Positions 1 to 10,595 of a DNA stretch of 64,000 nt are shown in pieces; the first letter of the stretch is position 1, and every line of letters begins with the position of its first letter. The notes below the pieces were generated by a model. The model made no database searches. It saw only the letters and a program-made list of their open reading frames with translations, and was not told the DNA's origin. The translations under genes and the position numbers were made by a program. This DNA is from Ypsolopha sequella (taxonomy: Eukaryota > Arthropoda > Insecta > Lepidoptera > Ypsolophidae): NCBI GenBank assembly GCA_934047225.1, contig OW203991.1, forward strand, positions 6,076,001-6,140,000, given 5' to 3'.

Positions 1-949
1 TTTAATTTTATTTCGAAAATGTAATTTTAATTTATTCTTTATATTGATTGGGGTGATCTCCTGTCCAAGATTAGTTGGGAGGTTATTTATTAGGGTGGGG
101 ATTAGGTGCGTTATTTCTCGTTTACTTGTGTACATCTGTCCCTTTCGTCGTTTGACGAAGTCGTGACGAGTGAGCCACGAATAGTTGTGTTTCTAGACCC
201 ACAGGGGTGTGGTTACAGGTAGTTACATCGTATATGTTACCGACTTCGTAGATTTTAGTGGAAGTCTGGAAAGTCTGTTTAACGCCCTTCGTCCTAGATC
301 TTGTTGACGCTTTCCATAAGGCGCCGTTAAACTGATAGGGCTATGAATCTGCAAGGAAGCTACAATAGTGATAGCCCGATATAGTGACTGAATTCCTATA
401 AGCCAGGCAATCCATTGACATACCCCTGAAACCCCTCAGATTTTTTGCGTTTACGCAGTATCAAATACAATTAGGTAGTATTCAAATACAATACAATTAG
501 GAGGTAGGCATGTATTTATATATGTAACCTATTACTATGTAGTATATAGGATGGGATTTGGTCGGCCGCCTGGATTCGTGCTGGGGGCTCGGTTGGTGAT
601 CATTGAACCTTGTTCCTGGACCCGGGCCGGGTCTCCGGTATGGGTTCGGGCGGTTGATTGGATTTCACCTTGTATAATAAATTAATAATATTTTACCTAT
701 AATTTTAATCGTATATATATTGCTACATAAATTAAATAAACATTTAATCTAGTTCATGTACATTTATTATTTTATTACATATATTTTTCTCAGATTAAAA
801 TTTGACTTGTGAAACGTGTATTATATATACCTACTTTGCAAAATAAACTTTTTGAATTTTGAATTTTGTTGTATGAAGTGGCCTATATTCTTCCTTACCC
901 CTACTACCTGTTATAAGACGATATGTCACACGTATGTTCTGTGTGGCAG
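1..949. other. Intron of the left plus-strand gene, with a LINE-like 3' tail
   Basis: I see no coding exon before the splice acceptor that ends at 949. The stretch is AT-rich. Around 840-868 there is an AATAAA-like signal followed by reiterated TTGAATTT-type words, the usual look of a LINE or SINE 3' end on the plus strand. The GC-richer part at 545-660 may belong to the same decayed element. The same kind of tail recurs at 36600-36650. Confidence 0.4.
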
Positions 950-1084
950 GTGATCCAGACCCACTTCTGGATGAAGCGCAACGAGATAATGTCGACGGTG
1001 GCGGGCTGGATCACGGAGTTGGAGGCGCAGACCGGCGACGAGCGGACGCAGCGGAACATTCAGCTAAACCTCATGGCGCTCAAG
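950..1084 (+). CDS. Internal exon of an unidentified plus-strand gene
   Basis: This is a GC-rich exon in AT-rich surroundings. It is bounded by the acceptor TGTGTGGCAG (ends 949) and the donor GTACGT (1085). It is exactly 45 codons, with phase 0 at both ends. The peptide is charged and predicted helical: it begins VIQTHFWMKRNEIM, contains GWITELEAQTGDERTQRN and ends LNLMALK. The only other exon found downstream is the terminal one at about 8226-8411, which also starts in phase 0, so the two can join directly. Upstream exons lie outside the window. I do not recognise the family. Codon use and precise splice sites make this a real exon rather than a chance reading frame. Confidence 0.75.
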
Positions 1085-1096
1085 GTACGTGCCGAA

Positions 1097-1640
1097 TACA
1101 ATACAATACAATACAATAATTTATTCTCCATATAACAGTGTCCGTTATACATGGTTTGTCCATTAAATTAAATTAAAATTAACATTATAAACGTAGCTTA
1201 TTATTACATAAGATAAAATGAAAATACTATCAAACAATTGATAGAAGTCGATAAAAATATACATATAAATAACAAAACCAATTAAAAAGAAAGAAAAAAA
1301 AAAACTATTCTGTCATTGAACTTGATTTCAATTTTAAACACATATATTCTGTAATGGAATAAAATGGATTTTTCTCAAAAAATCTCTTTAACTTGGTTTG
1401 AAATTCTAGTTGCGGTAATCTAGTAATCTGCATAGGTAGTTTGTTATACATCGCAATTTTTACATATATGCCTTGTTTTTGCGTTTTGGTCAGTCTTGTT
1501 CTTGGCGTGATTAATTTGTCTTTATTTCTTGTGTTATACCTGTGAATATCTTTGTTTTTTGGCAATGTTTCTTTTTGTGCATGTATTTCTAATAGTGAAT
1601 TAAATATATAAAGTGAAATAACAGTCATTATCTTATTAAT
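1097..1640 (-). mobile_element. 5'-truncated LINE 3' end
   Basis: The minus-strand reading frame at 1305-1628 encodes a tail typical of insect LINE ORF2 proteins: a HRYNTRNKDKL motif, then a stretch with YNKLP and FKxKRFF-like spacing. The minus-strand 3' end runs into an ATAAAT signal and repeated TTGTA words (about 1097-1120). The endonuclease and reverse transcriptase parts are absent, so it is a dead 5'-truncated copy. A related 3' end lies at about 47568-47720. It sits 12 bp downstream of the splice donor of the exon at 950-1084. Confidence 0.7.
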
Positions 1641-2404
1641 ATTAAAATAATTACGAGCAGACTTACCATAGACTAAGTATTACTACAGTACCAGGCCATT
1701 TGAAGATCGCATCGTGCTTTAAAAAGAGATACTCGGCTAGCTTCGGCTACCTTCGGCTTTGTAGAGCGTCATCTCTGTCACAATTGTCAACCCGGTCGTT
1801 TAGTCGCTGACTTGCATGGACCTATACCCTAACAGGACTGAGTACTTGTTTCAAAAAACGTGAAGAACGAGAAGTCATACTAGATTATTTCATCTCTGTC
1901 TAAGTAGGGTAACCATATTTAAAAATAATTGATTAAGACCACGTAGGTAGTAAAAACCGTATTCAAAACATTTATTTTATTGGTTTAAAGTCTTCTGCTT
2001 TAAAATGGCGGCTGCAGACTACTGGATTTTTGCACTTTAATTCGTTTCCTAAAACTTCTAACCATTTTCTTCGGATATTTTCAGTTTTTGGAAGACTGTA
2101 ATGTAAAACCTAATATCATGGTTACTCTAGCGGTATCAATGTAAACATGTATCATTTCTCCGAGAAAACGTTGTAATTATGCCTTACCTATGAAACGATA
2201 TCCCACAATTCCCAAAAATTTGGCTTCTGCAGCCCTTCACGCTGCATGCTTTAACCATTTTTGCAAAAAATTATTAATTTTACAATTTAGTTTTCAAATG
2301 TCACGGCCGTGGCGCCATTTTTAGATAAAAGGGTTACCAGTTTGCAAGCATAAGAATAATCCCAACTTTATTAAGGAATGATTGATCTTACATTTACGGA
2401 TAAA

Positions 2405-2785
2405 ACTAAATGTAAAACATAAATAAACCTAACAAAAAAATAGTGATGGACTTCAAATGTAACTGCAGCCATTCGCTCAAACGCTTAAAATAATTATAAA
2501 ATGACCGATGGTACCGAAATAACACTTTTTCCGCCTTCTTTCTTCCTGAAAAATATGTTCTCTAGAAGTCGGCGCTCTTATATTGGTTTCTGTGTTGCTA
2601 TAACCAAGGGAATGCGGTGACTTTTAAAGAACATACTTTTGAGGAACAAAGAAGTCGAAAAAAGAGTTATTTCAGTACCATCGGTCATTTTATAATTATT
2701 TTTAACTTTTTTGCGAATGGCTGCAGTTACATTTAAAGTCGGTTACTATTTTTTGTTAAAAGTTTATTATTTTACATTTTTTAGT
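2405..2785. repeat. Palindromic MITE-like element
   Basis: The outer arms are near-perfect inverted repeats. AACTGCAGCCATTCGC near 2461 pairs with GCGAATGGCTGCAGTT near 2713. The pairing extends through runs of A/T (AACAAAAAAATAG against its complement) and inward through GACCGATGGTACCGAAATAA. It has no open frame of note. It looks like a non-autonomous DNA element inserted inside the larger TIR element. Confidence 0.7.
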
Positions 2786-2883
2786 GTTGACGGGTCAAAT
2801 TGTGTAATGTGGATAGTTCTTGTAAACGCGCTGTTGATATAGAACGAAGGACAAGTAATAATTGGTTATATTTAATAAATACC

Positions 2884-3034
2884 CTGTAATCAGCACCCTA
2901 ATACAAACTGATTGCCGTAATCTCAAGTTATGTGCTGTCACCCGTTGAGGAGTTCTTTGGTAATGAGGCCAAGATCAAAGTTCAGGTGGAGAAATTACAA
3001 TTTACAAGTAGTACTCGGCAATCACTATCCTAAT
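2884..3034. repeat. Tandem repeat unit, left of the LINE
   Basis: This is one unit of a family with an irregular period of roughly 125-150 bp. Shared words are CGATTGCC, TTAAGGAGTTCTATGGTAATGA, GGTCAGGTGG, GACAATTTCCAAG and CGGCAATCAGCACCCTA. Further units follow the LINE at 6548 onward. The unit stops at CCTAATA, and the missing remainder resumes right after the LINE. Confidence 0.65.
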
Positions 3035-6000
3035 AAATGACAATAATAAAAATAAAAAATCACTATAATAAATGACATAGACCAAACGGCAATTTCTAAT
3101 GCTCATGAAGCGGAAGCAGAAAACTGTCACAATTTTGTCCAGCCTTCTAGTCTAAAAATTATCACCCAAAACATCAGAAGCATTGGACATGTCACAAACT
3201 TTTCGGACTTTTTGCTTCTTCTTAATAGGTTAAAGGTAGACTGTGATATTCTCATCCTAACTGAATGTTGGTTGTCCTGTTGTTCTGATATTCCGCAGTT
3301 AGAAGGCTATTCTGATATATCAACAAGGGTAAATAATTATCAAAATGATGGAGTTGTGGTATATATAAAATATAATTTAGACTTTGTCATTGAAGAACCA
3401 ACTAGTGACACTTGTAACTGCCTTATTATAAAATCTAAAGAAATAGTAATTATAGCTGTTTACCGACATCATGCGTTTGATAAAAATATAGGTAATAAAC
3501 AAGATAATATAGAGAATTTTCTGTCTTTCCTCGACAATATCTTGCAAAAATATAACAATTATAAGAATATTGTACTTATTGGTGATATAAATATTAATAT
3601 CATACCCGGCTGTGATGATCAAAATTGTCAGAAATATCAGAACCTCTTAGCCTATCACGGCCTTCTTGCGTGTCATTTATTTGTTACACGTGATGAAAGC
3701 AAATCTTGTTTAGACCATGTCTTCCTAAAATCAAAAGTAGCTTCTTCCACAGTCGTTATTAAGAGCACTGTAACTGATCATAGGTCAGTTCTTTTTGACA
3801 TTAATCTTCGTAAAAATATTAACCTAATATCTAAAACATCTCTTAAAATGGATTATACAGCTATCGGGAATTTTCTAGAATCATTTGATTTTCAACCAAT
3901 AATAGATAAAGAAGATCCTGAAGAAGCATTGGAATCCCTAGTTGATATTTTACAAAAGGCAATTAAAGATAATTCTACCATAGTAAATATTCCGTCTCGC
4001 AAACGAATAGGTAAAGCATGGATGACTCCTGGTTTATTAAGATGTCAAAAAAATAAGGACAATTTACATGCAAAATTTAAAATGAATCCCCAGAATGAAA
4101 CAATCAAAACTACGTACCTGAGATATAAATCTTATTATTTTAATTTAATAAAGCAAAAGAAGAGACAGTATGACAGGGAACAAATAGAACTAGCAGGGGG
4201 TAATCCTAAACTGCTGTGGAAGGCAATTAAATCCGTTACATCTACCGGAAAGAAAAATAATCATAGTTTGCAGTTAATTGATAAGCAAAACAGTGAACAA
4301 TCGATTAACAATTTAAACGAACATTTCAGGAACGTAGGAGAGAGTCTCGCTGAAGCAGTGTTATCAAACTGTGCTGTACAGGCCAATCTTGCTGATAATG
4401 TGCTAGCTGATAATGATTTCTCGCAGTCTGTATCTCCAATGTGTAATTCTTTTGTTTTGTTGGACACTGATGAAGATGAGATTAACACCTTCATAAAAAA
4501 TCTCAAAACTGATTGTTCCACCGGGTGGGATAGTATCCCTAATAAGATATTGAAGCAATTCAAACACGTGCTCACACCCATTCTAGTCCATATATTTAAT
4601 CAGTGTTTCAATTTGGGAGTCTTTCCCGCAGTTCTGAAAAAGGCTGTCATTATTCCAGTCTACAAGAGTGGTAGCAGAGACAGTGTCAACAACTATAGGC
4701 CGATTTCCATCTTGCCAGCTATATCAAAAATTTTAGAAAAAGCACTAAACAACCGACTCACTTTTTTTCTGGAAAAATATCATATACTGTCGGACAATCA
4801 ATATGGTTTTAGACGTGGTGTATCTACGTCAAAAGCTGTACAGCAACTAACTTCTTTTATATCAGGGAAATTAGATGAATATAAAAAACCGATAGCAATC
4901 TTTTTAGATTTGGCTAAGGCTTTTGACACTGTCTCTGTTCCTCTTCTTGTGGATAAACTGAGAACCGCTGGCATACGTGGTATTTCTCTCAAACTTTTTA
5001 CCAGCTACCTAACACACAGAACTCAGTGTGTCAAGATCGGTCAGCATATAAGCAATGACTTGCCCGTCTCTTTTGGTGTACCTCAGGGAAGTATCCTTGG
5101 TCCCACTCTGTTTCTAGTTTATATTAATGATTTATGTGCCTTGACAATTGATGGTAGCTTGATTTCTTATGCGGATGACACAGCTTTATTGTTTGCTGAG
5201 GATACTTGGGAGGATACTTTTAGATCTGCACAGCAAGGACTAAATAAAGTATCGCTTTGGCTATCTCAAAATATTCTCACCATTAATCCTAGTAAAACTA
5301 AATATATTTCTTTTTCGATTAGAAATCATACCCAACCTGGAAATCAGTATAAACTAAGTGTCCACACACCAAATTGCTCTCTTGGGACTCCGTGTACTTG
5401 TGTTAGCCTGGAAAGATGTCCCATAATTAAATACTTGGGTGTCGTAATTGACCAGAATCTCAGTTTTAGATCACACATTGAACATCTCTGTGGAAGAATA
5501 AGAAAACTTATTTATATATTTAAACAACTAAGACAAGTTATGAAAATTGAATTGCTTTTACGAGTTTATTGTGCCCTTGGTGAGAGTGTGCTTTCTTTCT
5601 GTATATCGTCATGGGGAGGTACACATAAAACCATCTTACTTAACTTAGAAATAGCACAAAGGGCGCTATTAAAAGTGCTAACTCATAAACCTTTTAGATT
5701 TGGTACGACACTTCTGTATGAGTTAACTAAAGTACTGACTGTAAGAAAATTGTTTGTATTAGAAGCTGTCCGGCTTCAACACGAAATTACACCTTTAGAC
5801 CAAAATTTACAGCTAAAACGTAGAGCTGATATAGTCTGTGTCAAAAAAAAGTTTAATACTTCATTCAGTAGATGTTTTTTTCCTTTTCTTGGTCCTTTTC
5901 TTTATAATTCTTTTAATAAATTTCTTGAAATTCATGGCTTAAATAAAAATGACTGTAAGCAAAAAGTCAAATCCTGGCTACTGATGAAAGACTACAACGA

Positions 6001-6547
6001 AACCGAGGCATTTCTTAAACCAGTATGCTGATTTTCATGAAGATGATGATTTTCTCATGTTTTATTATGTCACTCGAGTTATTATAACCACGGTTGAACA
6101 TATACCACTACAGACACTTACATACAACTACCAACAAACACACCCTCTTAGACACCCTCACACACAAACTCGCAAACACTACATGTGCATATTGGTATTA
6201 ACTTTTATATTATATTCTTTCTTTTGCCATAATTTACATTTGATTATTACATGTAATTTAGTAAATTAGTAAAAATAAGTTTTAAATCAACATATTTTTT
6301 TTTTTATAAACATGCAATACAAGATGTTACAGTAATATTGTGTTAGCTAGCTAAGTCACCTATTTTTCGGGTTGAGCAGTACTACTTATCCTAAGACTAC
6401 AGGGCTATGCCCTTTTTTAGGGAGTAGGGCACTCAAAATTGTCTTGTGTACACTCTTTTAATCTGTGTATGATCTAGTATGTAAGTTTATAAATGTACAC
6501 ATTTATATGGAATAAACTCTTATTATTATTATTATTATTATTATTAT
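3035..6547 (+). mobile_element. 5'-truncated non-LTR retrotransposon (Jockey/CR1-like)
   Basis: The element consists of about 20 bp of leader, one long endonuclease/reverse-transcriptase frame (3056-6031), about 490 bp of 3' UTR with an AATAAA-like signal, and a terminal (TTA)n run (6519-6547). Both borders are visible because it interrupts a tandem repeat unit: the repeat stops at CCTAATA (about 3034) and continues with CAAAGCGATTGCC from about 6548. ORF1 is absent, so this copy is 5'-truncated just upstream of the endonuclease domain. Confidence 0.85.
3056..6031 (+). CDS. LINE ORF2: AP endonuclease plus reverse transcriptase
   Basis: The frame is open from 3056, after a stop at 3053-3055, to the TGA at 6029-6031, about 990 codons, with no internal stop. 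An AP-endonuclease domain comes first: ITQNIRS near 3161, LTECWLS near 3254, GDININI near 3580 and TDHRSVLF near 3773. The reverse transcriptase follows: FLDLAKAFDTV near 4899, GVPQGSILGP at 5074-5103 and the catalytic YADD at 5168-5179. A C-terminal Cys-rich stretch lies near 5370-5420. There is no convincing ATG before the endonuclease start, in line with 5' truncation. Its product would nick target DNA and copy its own RNA. The clade (Jockey, CR1 or L2-like) was not resolved. Confidence 0.85.
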   Translation, partial: KITIINDIDQTAISNAHEAEAENCHNFVQPSSLKIITQNIRSIGHVTNFSDFLLLLNRLKVDCDILILTECWLSCCSDIPQLEGYSDISTRVNNYQNDGVVVYIKYNLDFVIEEPTSDTCNCLIIKSKEIVIIAVYRHHAFDKNIGNKQDNIENFLSFLDNILQKYNNYKNIVLIGDININIIPGCDDQNCQKYQNLLAYHGLLACHLFVTRDESKSCLDHVFLKSKVASSTVVIKSTVTDHRSVLFDINLRKNINLISKTSLKMDYTAIGNFLESFDFQPIIDKEDPEEALESLVDILQKAIKDNSTIVNIPSRKRIGKAWMTPGLLRCQKNKDNLHAKFKMNPQNETIKTTYLRYKSYYFNLIKQKKRQYDREQIELAGGNPKLLWKAIKSVTSTGKKNNHSLQLIDKQNSEQSINNLNEHFRNVGESLAEAVLSNCAVQANLADNVLADNDFSQSVSPMCNSFVLLDTDEDEINTFIKNLKTDCSTGWDSIPNKILKQFKHVLTPILVHIFNQCFNLGVFPAVLKKAVIIPVYKSGSRDSVNNYRPISILPAISKILEKALNNRLTFFLEKYHILSDNQYGFRRGVSTSKAVQQLTSFISGKLDEYKKPIAIFLDLAKAFDTVSVPLLVDKLRTAGIRGISLKLFTSYLTHRTQCVKIGQHISNDLPVSFGVPQGSILGPTLFLVYINDLCALTIDGSLISYADDTALLFAEDTWEDTFRSAQQGLNKVSLWLSQNILTINPSKTKYISFSIRNHTQPGNQYKLSVHTPNCSLGTPCTCVSLERCPIIKYLGVVIDQNLSFRSHIEHLCGRIRKLIYIFKQLRQVMKIELLLRVYCALGESVLSFCISSWGGTHKTILLNLEIAQRALLKVLTHKPFRFGTTLLYELTKVLTVRKLFVLEAVRLQHEITPLDQNLQLKRRADIVCVKKKFNTSFSRCFFPFLGPFLYNSFNKFLEIHGLNKNDCKQKVKSWLLMKDYNETEAFLKPVC

Positions 6548-6900
6548 ACAAAGCGATTGCCTTAATCTTGAGTGGTATGCTGTCGTCCGTTAAGGAGTTC
6601 TATGGTGGTGAAGCCAGAATGGAAGGTCAGGTGGGTATTCTGATAATTTCCAAGAAATGCCCGACAATCAGCACCCTACCAAAGTGATTGCCGCAATCTC
6701 GAGTTAAGTGCTCTCATTCGTTAAAGAGTTCTATGGTAATGACTTAATAAGAACAGGATCGAAAGTCAGGTGGAAGATTGACAATTTCCAAGTAATACAC
6801 TGCGATCAACATCGTAGTACAAAGCGATTTCCTTAATATCAAGTGGTACGCTGTTACTTTCTGAGGCGTTCCGCTGCCTATCTCTGAAAACGTTCATCAG
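6548..6900. repeat. Tandem repeat units, right of the LINE
   Basis: Two to three further units of the same family begin near 6548, 6670 and 6815. Each has CGATTGCC-type starts, GTTAAGGAGTTCTATGG-type cores and CAATTTCCAAG. Divergence rises to the right, and the last unit is degenerate. I see no credible coding sequence. Simple A-rich DNA follows to about 7240. Confidence 0.6.
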
Positions 6901-7499
6901 ATCATGGTCAATCTTAAAATGGGACATACCTTGAAGGAAATTTTTCCAAACAAAAAAAGAATCATTCAATTCAGTTCAGAATTGACGAAGATAAGGAATA
7001 ACATACCCAAAAAAAAATACAGTCGAATTGAGATCCACCTCTTTTTTTCAAGTCGGTTAAAAAAAAAGTATTTACTAAAAGCTAAGTACTATAAAGTCGT
7101 TGAAAAACTAAATCGTGAAAAACTCAAGCCTACCATCGCAATTTGTTTTTTTTGTGATGGCAAATGTGCGAGTAGGACACGGGCATCGACTGTTGTTGTC
7201 CCGCTCGGCACGTTTTCTCTAGTTGATTATGTCATAATAAAATAACTTTTAACTGTATGAAATAGGGTCTATTTTTCTACGCGTAACATCCTTCAGTGCA
7301 CAATCCAGTTTAGGTATACATCCATGCTGACTTGTCAGTCGTGTGTTTCGTGTGACAGAGATGACGCTCGCAAAGCTGAAGCTAGCCGAGTATCTTTTTA
7401 AAGCACGATGCGATCTTCAAATGGCCTGGTACTGTACGTATAGACCGATAACTCTCATACATCAAGGCGTAGCAAATTTTTTACGCGCCCTTACGACAC

Positions 7500-7850
7500 T
7501 AGGTGTCGCCAAGCAATAAGCTTAATTTGTTTAATTGGCTGCAAGTAAACTATCATGGTTACTAAGTAAACATGTGGCTGTAATAGCTTTGCTTAGAAAA
7601 ACTAGATGGCGCTAAGTTGGCAACACTAACAGTGAATATTTCAGCACTATCTATTATCGAAGTGGGAATTATTTTTATGTTACGTGACATCGCTGTGCCA
7701 CTAGCGTCACCAATAGGTCTCCTTTAGCATCGTCTTCGGTGGAGGATTATGCAACGCCATCTAGATTTCGTTAGAATTTTACATCTTTTTTTTTGTGGCT
7801 ACAGACTGATGTATGGCAACTGCTAGTCTATACGTAGTAATACTTGGTCT
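7500..7850. repeat. Dispersed repeat, copy 1 (partner at 11580-11940)
   Basis: This stretch is shared with 11580-11940. The left part (7520-7690, with AACTAGATGGCGCTAAGTTG and AGTGAATATTTCAGC) matches the partner in inverted orientation. The right part (7700-7850, with CAACGCCATCTAGATTT and AACTGCTAGTCTATACGTAG) matches in direct orientation. It is probably a non-autonomous DNA transposon in which one segment has been flipped. Confidence 0.6.
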
Positions 7851-8225
7851 ATGCCGATACTGACACACCTGTGTCGTCTCTTACACGTCTATCAATGTGT
7901 ATTACGTGTATTATGTGTATTACTTTCATGTCTCTACTCTACGTGCCTAAAACTACCGAAGTATTCCTACTTCTATTTTAGTCACTACATATTAATGCCT
8001 AAACTTAACAAAAGGATATATATTGGTTTTCCCACGCCATTTGCTCGTAAAACGGATAATCTGAGCAAAGTTCATGATAAAGGTTTATGTTTTTCATCGC
8101 GCTTAAAAGAACGATTTTTAGTTTTGCCATACGTTCAAAATTCTCGTGCAAACTGGCATATTAATACTCACGTCAAAACACCCTACAAACCGAGCAAGAA
8201 CTATATCGAATCAGTCAATCCACAG

Positions 8226-8411
8226 CGCCACTACGTCAAGATTCAAGAGGAGCTCGCCAAGTTGCCCGTCCCTCCTGGCCTCGAAGACTTGGACGAGCCG
8301 TTCACCCTCCCCGCGGCGCCCTCCCCGCCGCCCGCGCAGCCCCCGCCGCCGCCCACCAACGAGGAAATAGACCACGACATGGAGAAAATCGTGTCCCAAG
8401 TGCTCGATTGA
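8226..8411 (+). CDS. Terminal exon of the unidentified plus-strand gene
   Basis: The last 61 codons plus the TGA (8409-8411) begin after a probable acceptor CAATCCACAG ending at 8225, in phase 0. That matches the phase-0 donor of the exon at 950-1084, across an intron of about 7.1 kb. The peptide starts RHYVKIQEELAKLPVPPG, continues through an acidic linker (LEDLDEPF) into a Pro-rich run (APSPPPAQPPPPPT), and ends in a short acidic helix with DMEKIVSQVLD. The GC content jumps sharply here, supporting real coding DNA. The acceptor has a weak pyrimidine tract, and one at AAG 8238-8240 is a possible alternative. I do not recognise the family. The gene converges with papilin. Confidence 0.65.
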   Translation, partial: RHYVKIQEELAKLPVPPGLEDLDEPFTLPAAPSPPPAQPPPPPTNEEIDHDMEKIVSQVLD

Positions 8412-10009
8412 TGGTTAACTGACGCTTACCACTCACTCGCGCCGCCCTGAATGTTATATCCACACTATGGCGTCCACTGGGGTTTTCATTTCTCTTCACA
8501 TCGGTTTAAATATTTAAGTCAAACGTCAAGCTGATCCAAAAGTATTCTTGAGTTTTCGATGTGTTAAAAAAGGTTTATAAGCAGTAAGGGGTTCTCAAAC
8601 TTATAAAAATTCTTCCTTGCACCCAAAACATTCGTTTCGAAGTGGACGCCATTTTGAAGTGAACGTTCGCGTACGTACATGAACGTATGCGCACGTTCGT
8701 GAGCCCGTGTTCTATATATAACCACTGTACAAATAGCTCAAGCGTGTATTTATGGCGCGATCGCGTTACAATGAAAGTACAATTAGGGACGCGCGACGCA
8801 TTTATGTAGTGTAGTCTTAGATGTAAACGCGTTTTATTGAGTTTTTGACAGAATAGACGAGAGTTTCGACGTGATTCGCTGAACCGTGACTAACTTGCAG
8901 TGTTTAGTTGTGCTGATTGTGCGCATATTTATTGTATTGTCGAAAAACGCAACCTGTGTAACGGACGTGTCAGTTTTATCGTATCTTATTAACATTTTAT
9001 TGTTCATAATGAATATTTTTTTGATTTGTAGAGAAGTTTCGTTTTTTAGTAGTTTTTTATTATCTTTACCTTAGGACGTAATGGGAGGTCTGTTTAGTTT
9101 AACATTATTGTGATACTAAAATGGGCTCTCATGGTGCCCTTTAAGCTATTTAATGAAGAGTAAATGTATGGGCTGATGGCCGCATTCTGAAACCTATTGT
9201 ATATTCAGACTAACTGTCCATGACGCTTATTATATCACAAGTGTAAAGCCGTTTGCACACGCGCCGATGCGTGATGTCACAATAAAATATTTGTTAAAAC
9301 TTGTCACAATTTAATACAATGATGCTGTAATGATTGAAAAAGCTACGGTCAAGAGACCGATGATATATCGTCGTACTAACCGGACGACGCACAAAACGAA
9401 CTGATATCCCTTCATAGTAAACTGTACAATAACCTAACTTAAGGTTGCGTCGTTGAAAACAGAGTCGTACTAAACGGATTTCACTGTATACGATTTAAAA
9501 CATTTGATCTCACGTATCGCAGTGTGTAAACGGGCTACCTAATACAGCTTCCGATCCGATTTGCGAAGCTGTATGTAACACCATGTATATTAAATTTAAT
9601 TTGATGTATATAAATATTGTTTTAATTTTGTATTTAAGAATATTTATACATGTATGTATTGGAAATTCGCTCTCAAAGAGCATCATTGTGGCGTTCGAAT
9701 AACAGTATACAAAGAGATGGTTTGGTACGCATTAAGCAGAATTTAAACAGTCGATATACGAGAGAAGAGATAATCGCGTGGAACCAATGTTAGGTGATTT
9801 GTGAATGTATATAAAAATCATCAGTTAGCTGTGTGTTTCTCTTTGTACTTTCATTGCCAGGTAAGTAAAACGTAGGACGTTATTGTTAAATTTGACTGTG
9901 AATTTCGAACATGTAAATAAAAATTTATGTTATCGCACTTTTTTTCTTTTAATTTTTTCGTTCATTCAAAATCCAACAGTTGCAAAGGAGAATGCTCACG
10001 TAGTATGGA
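8412..10009 (+). other. 3' UTR and intergenic DNA between convergent genes
   Basis: There is no credible gene here. Candidate poly(A) signals AATAAA for the plus-strand gene occur at about 9281-9286 and 9916-9921. The short open frames (for example 8886-9074) have no codon bias or motif. Confidence 0.5.
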
Positions 10010-10595
10010 GAAAAAACCCAGGCCCGGCGCAAACGAAATGTATCTCAGATTGTTCATAGTAATGGGTGATAAAATAATGTATAGGGGGCATTATCAAAAT
10101 CGATGGCTAAATGTAAGAAATTGCTATTTGTTTATTGGCAGGGGTAATATTGAGATTTACAATCAGAATTTTAGATAATAAAATGAAACGCTTTACAGTG
10201 AAACTGATGGGTGAATGTAAAAAATTGCTATTTGTTTTATGGCAGGGGTAACTTTAAGGCACCTAAACATAGTTACAACTGTAAATATGTTTTATTACTA
10301 TTTGAGATACCTCAATATTACCCCTGCCATTAAACAATTAGCAATTTCTAACATTTAGCTATCGATATCAATGATGCCAAATATGTGGTATTTCATTACA
10401 CGATTATACTTAAAATCTGAAATATATAATTAGCGCTGGGCTTTGGTTTCTTTTGTATTACCCCTGCCATCAAACAATTAGCATTTTCTTACATTTAGCC
10501 ATCGATATCTATAATAAAAAATATGTAGTATTTTATTACATATTTATACTCAAAATATGAGATATATTTCATTGGCGCCGGGCCTGGGTTTTTTT
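10010..10595. repeat. Large inverted-repeat element with CCCAGGCCCGGCGC ends
   Basis: The left edge has CCCAGGCCCGGCGC (10017-10030) and the right edge its complement (10575-10588). The arms continue inward: GGCAGGGGTAATATTGAG near 10138 pairs with CTCAATATTACCCCTGCC near 10313. The words TTAGCAATTTCT and ATCGATATC are repeated within the arms. Similar end words (CCCAGGCCCAGCGC) occur at the element 17994-18593, so both probably belong to one non-autonomous family. Confidence 0.6.

Larger units (their letters stand above)
1686..7435. mobile_element. Large TIR element with nested insertions
   Basis: Two inverted copies of about 105 bp form the ends: 1686-1790 and 7340-7435. Both begin CAGTACCAGGCCATTTGAAG when read inward, and both are immediately flanked by TA, as expected for a Tc1/mariner-like insertion. 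Weaker similarity continues inward for some tens of bases. Inside are an unrelated palindrome (2405-2785), tandem units (2884-3034 and 6548-6900) and a LINE (3035-6547). No transposase was recognised. Alternatively, the two ends are independent inverted copies of a short MITE; the shared TA and edge positions favour one element. Confidence 0.55.

Noticed and set aside
6904..7245. 113-codon plus-strand frame after the tandem units
   Set aside because: Lys/Phe/Ile-rich with long A-runs, no motif and no splice or start context; consistent with AT-rich noise inside a transposon.
8146..8399. Arg/Pro-rich frames on both strands (8146-8370 plus, 8211-8399 and 8302-8499 minus)
   Set aside because: They are shadows of the GC-rich poly-Pro codons of the terminal exon at 8226-8411.
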